Positions 35,959 through 38,363 of a DNA stretch of 38,363 bases are shown piece after piece; positions within the stretch are counted from its first letter, which is position 1; each line of letters opens with the position of its first letter. Source of the DNA: Levilactobacillus bambusae (GTDB lineage Bacteria; Bacillota; Bacilli; Lactobacillales; Lactobacillaceae). Where the stretch lies: assembly GCF_003124125.1 (NCBI RefSeq), contig NZ_QCXQ01000006.1, positions 185,848 through 224,210 of the forward strand, written 5' to 3'. A model generated the notes under the pieces. It had not been told where the DNA came from. It made no database searches and worked only from the letters and a program-made list of their open reading frames with translations. A program made the position numbers and the translations under genes.

Positions 35959-36412
35959 GGTGCTTCAACAGGATCTCACTAAACTCGGTGAGGTCAATGA
36001 CGTCCTGATCGGTGAATCGGTCAATGGTAGGCGAGTCGAGGTCCATAACCCCAATTCGTTTCGCCCCCTTGGTAAGCGGAATAACGAGTTCGGCGTTACT
36101 ATCTGAGTCGCAGGCAATGTGACCGGGAAATTCATGAACGTTTTCAACGAGTTGAACGGATTGGGTACGTAGGGCTGTCCCACAGACGCCGTCCCCACCC
36201 TTAATATGCATGCAGGCAACTTTACCCTGGAAGGGACCAAGGTCGAGGTTTTCACCAGCTTCATCAGCTAAGTAAAATCCCGCCCAGTTGAGATCGGGGA
36301 CTAACTGCATGAGGAGGGCCGAAGCATTAGCTAAGTTTGAAACGGGGTTGGATTCGTGAGCCAGTAGGGCATCGAGTTGCTGATTAATCATTGCTTGATT
36401 AGCATTTGACAT
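35948..36412 (-). CDS. msrC: Free methionine-(R)-sulfoxide reductase, GAF domain
   Basis: Reduces free methionine-R-sulfoxide using thioredoxin. The 154-residue protein is a single GAF domain (WAGFYLADEAGENLDLGPFQGKVACMHIKGGDGVCGTALRT...). It keeps all three catalytic cysteines, Cys67, Cys77 and Cys101, with the same spacing (10 and 24) as Cys84, 94 and 118 of the E. coli enzyme. AGGAGG ribosome site. It lies just upstream of rpsD, as B. subtilis ytsP does, and is divergent from ezrA. Confidence 0.93.
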   Translation of the reverse strand: MSNANQAMINQQLDALLAHESNPVSNLANASALLMQLVPDLNWAGFYLADEAGENLDLGPFQGKVACMHIKGGDGVCGTALRTQSVQLVENVHEFPGHIACDSDSNAELVIPLTKGAKRIGVMDLDSPTIDRFTDQDVIDLTEFSEILLKHLDF

Positions 36413-36494
36413 GGGAAAACCTCCTAAAATTACGGAACCGATTTCAATATTGTGAGAATATAAGAAAACTCACGTGAAGGGCCCTCGCGACTTA

Positions 36495-36503
36495 TGATAT
36501 AAT
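36495..36503 (+). promoter_or_regulatory. Probable ezrA promoter (extended -10)
   Basis: TGA-TATAAT is a perfect extended -10, 85 bases before the ezrA start. The -35 (around 36475) is weak. The leader of about 78 nt has no clear hairpin. Confidence 0.6.
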
Positions 36504-36587
36504 CAAAATTAGGTTCAATTGTAATGTGAATAATGTGAAATTGCAACTTGACAGTTCGAGTGCCGAGTATGAAGGATGGGATTTTTA

Positions 36588-38336
36588 ATGTTACGAGTGC
36601 TGATTGGCATCATCATCTTAGCTTTGGTGATCTACATAGGCGTTTTAATTTATCAATATCGCGTTCGTCGCCAGCTGAACGCGCTAAGAGAAACACAAGC
36701 AACTTTGCAAAATGTACCCTTAAAGACTGACCTGGAGAGTGCGAGGGAACTAAGTCTAACGGGTCACAGTCTAGAACAATTTCAGCAGTTGGAACAGATT
36801 TATCAGGATTTAACTGATAACAACTTTCATCAAATTGATGAACTGTTAGGTTCGATTGAAACGGATGTGAAGGGATTTAACGTTGTAAAAACGCAGGAGA
36901 ACCTTACCCGGGTCAATCAACTGATCGATCAGGCGGCTGCTGAAATTGATCAGGTTCAGGAAGGGTTGACCGGATTAAAACAGGTTGATCAAAAGCATCA
37001 CCAGGCGGTTACTGATTTAGAAAAGGAATATCAGGACTTGAGGAAGACCTTACTTGCTAAGAACTTTTCGTTCGGTCCCAGTATTGATGGCCTAGAAGAA
37101 ATGTTGGCCAGCTTAGAAAATGATTTTGACCACTTTGCTAAGTTAACAAACGCCGGCGACCATGAAAAGGCTGAGGACGTTCTCAATCAACTTCAGCAGG
37201 ATACCAACCGGTTAGAACAGCTAATCGAAGAAATCCCGGCTCTTTACAAGGACTTAGCAACGGAATATCCGGATCAATTAGAGGAAATTCAAACGGGTTA
37301 CCAACAACTTTCTGAGCAAAATTATCACTTTGGGACCGTGGATATAATGGGAGAAGTCGCTGAAATCCAGAAACAGATTGACGAAAACCTAAATACTCTG
37401 AGGGACCTCAGAACGGATGACGCCCGGGTTGTCAACGACCAAATTGAAGCGGGAATCGACCACTTATATGACGTTATGGAAACGGAACTGACGGCCCGCC
37501 CAAAGGTTGAAGAAAATTTGGATCGGACGGCGCAGTTTATTGCTCACGCTCAGAATCAGAATCAAACCCTGCGAAATGAGCTGGATCGGTTAGGCCAGAA
37601 TTATACCTTAGACCATCAAGAGGTTGAAACAGCCCGTGAACTGAATAATCAGTTAAAGCAAATTCATACAACCTACCAGGACGATATTCAAGATATTACG
37701 GATAAAACGGCCACTTATTCCATGATTTTAACCCATCAAACTCAGCTAAGTGATCAATTGGGAAAAATTGAAGAAAAGCAAACGCAAATTAATGAGGGGG
37801 TTGCGGGACTCGCAGATGAGGAACGTCAAGCAAGAAAAACACTCCGAAACTTTGACTTTAAAATGCACGCCATTAAGCGGGGCATTGAGAACCTAAACCT
37901 TCCTGGCTTACCTAAGGCCTACTTGGACTACTTCTTTATGGTGAGTGATGAAGTTGATCGTCTAGCGGATGACATGAACCAGGTGCAAATTAATATGGAA
38001 GATATTACGAAGCAGCTGATTATGATTCAATCGGATCTGGATACTTTGGAAGAAAAAAGCAATGATTTAATGGATAGCGCACTGCTTTCTGAACAATTAA
38101 TTCAATACGCTAACCGGTACCGAGCGAGCCATGAAGATGTGGCGAAGGCGAGCCAACAAGCATTAGCAGAGTTTGACCATGACTATGACTACGCAAAGAG
38201 TTTAGAAACGATTGCCATGGTTTTAGATCAGGTTGAACCCGGATCTTATAACCGATTAGAAACTGAGTACTACAAGCAAAAGGACCGAGAGAATCCCATT
38301 CAAAAGGAACTCAAGGATTCCCCTGAGGAAAAATAA
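36588..38336 (+). CDS. ezrA: Septation ring formation regulator EzrA
   Basis: Membrane-anchored negative regulator of FtsZ ring assembly that also links division proteins to PBPs in Firmicutes. The 582-residue protein has one N-terminal membrane helix (about 2-22, extracellular N terminus) and then a long, almost wholly alpha-helical, Gln/Asp/Glu-rich cytoplasmic region of spectrin-like repeats, with no cysteine. The start at 36588 has GAAGGATGGG upstream; the ATG at 36576 lies inside that ribosome site. Length is as usual (about 570). Only 27 bases of the window follow and show no gene. Confidence 0.93.
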   Translation: MLRVLIGIIILALVIYIGVLIYQYRVRRQLNALRETQATLQNVPLKTDLESARELSLTGHSLEQFQQLEQIYQDLTDNNFHQIDELLGSIETDVKGFNVVKTQENLTRVNQLIDQAAAEIDQVQEGLTGLKQVDQKHHQAVTDLEKEYQDLRKTLLAKNFSFGPSIDGLEEMLASLENDFDHFAKLTNAGDHEKAEDVLNQLQQDTNRLEQLIEEIPALYKDLATEYPDQLEEIQTGYQQLSEQNYHFGTVDIMGEVAEIQKQIDENLNTLRDLRTDDARVVNDQIEAGIDHLYDVMETELTARPKVEENLDRTAQFIAHAQNQNQTLRNELDRLGQNYTLDHQEVETARELNNQLKQIHTTYQDDIQDITDKTATYSMILTHQTQLSDQLGKIEEKQTQINEGVAGLADEERQARKTLRNFDFKMHAIKRGIENLNLPGLPKAYLDYFFMVSDEVDRLADDMNQVQINMEDITKQLIMIQSDLDTLEEKSNDLMDSALLSEQLIQYANRYRASHEDVAKASQQALAEFDHDYDYAKSLETIAMVLDQVEPGSYNRLETEYYKQKDRENPIQKELKDSPEEK

Positions 38337-38363
38337 TCTCCAAAAAACACTAGGCTTAGGAAC

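Noticed and set aside
36548-36553. TTGACA just upstream of ezrA as a promoter -35
   Set aside because: No -10 element is found 16-19 bases downstream; that stretch holds the ezrA ribosome site. The TGA-TATAAT at 36495 is preferred.

Overview
The window is a chromosomal housekeeping segment of a low-to-moderate-GC Gram-positive bacterium, almost certainly a member of the Lactobacillaceae. The evidence is the MurT/GatD pair, an F1Fo operon in the order B-E-F-H-A-G-D-C, the run tdk-prfA-prmC-tsaC-glyA-upp, an EzrA-type division regulator, strong AGGAGG ribosome sites, frequent CGG arginine codons, and a Ddl whose active-site residue is Phe (the D-Ala-D-Lac type found in intrinsically vancomycin-resistant lactobacilli). 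The species cannot be fixed from the sequence alone. No tRNA, rRNA, CRISPR array, insertion sequence or phage gene was seen.

Layout: (1) 20-2079, minus strand: murT-gatD, which amidate lipid II glutamate. (2) 2303-7884, plus strand: tdk, prfA, prmC, tsaC/sua5, glyA, upp, covering nucleotide salvage, translation termination, tRNA t6A synthesis and one-carbon metabolism. (3) 8149-14634: the eight-gene ATP synthase operon with a hairpin-bearing leader and a clear terminator. (4) 15011-19590: ywzB-like gene, murA, mbl/mreB, yidD, a DUF2969 gene and rodA, an envelope and cell-shape block that keeps the Bacillus order atp-ywzB-murA-mbl. (5) 19766-20632: a membrane-anchored SPFH protein. (6) 20703-26119: a five-gene accessory cassette with a BceAB-like FtsX-type ABC transporter, a YtrA-type GntR regulator, a second ABC transporter and a DUF975 membrane protein. 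(7) 26274-31883: a DUF2785 protein, ddl, a membrane glycerophosphodiesterase, tag and an XRE-TPR regulator. (8) 31972-36412, minus strand: a universal stress protein, a small membrane protein, a probable 6S RNA, rarA, a YueI-like gene, rpsD with a structured leader, and free-methionine-sulfoxide reductase. (9) 36588-38336: ezrA.

Much of the window concerns the cell envelope: lipid II amidation (MurT/GatD), UDP-MurNAc synthesis (MurA), the elongasome (Mbl, RodA), depsipeptide precursor synthesis (Ddl), division (EzrA) and possible LTA/phospholipid turnover (GDPD). The accessory cassette fits this theme, because Bce-type and Ytr-type transporters are both linked to defence against cell-wall-active peptides. 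The least expected arrangement is that the Bce-like transporter sits in one transcription unit with a YtrA-type repressor gene, with no BceRS two-component genes in the window. A consensus-like promoter precedes the cassette and overlaps an inverted repeat that could be the repressor's operator. This is the best candidate for an under-described system here.
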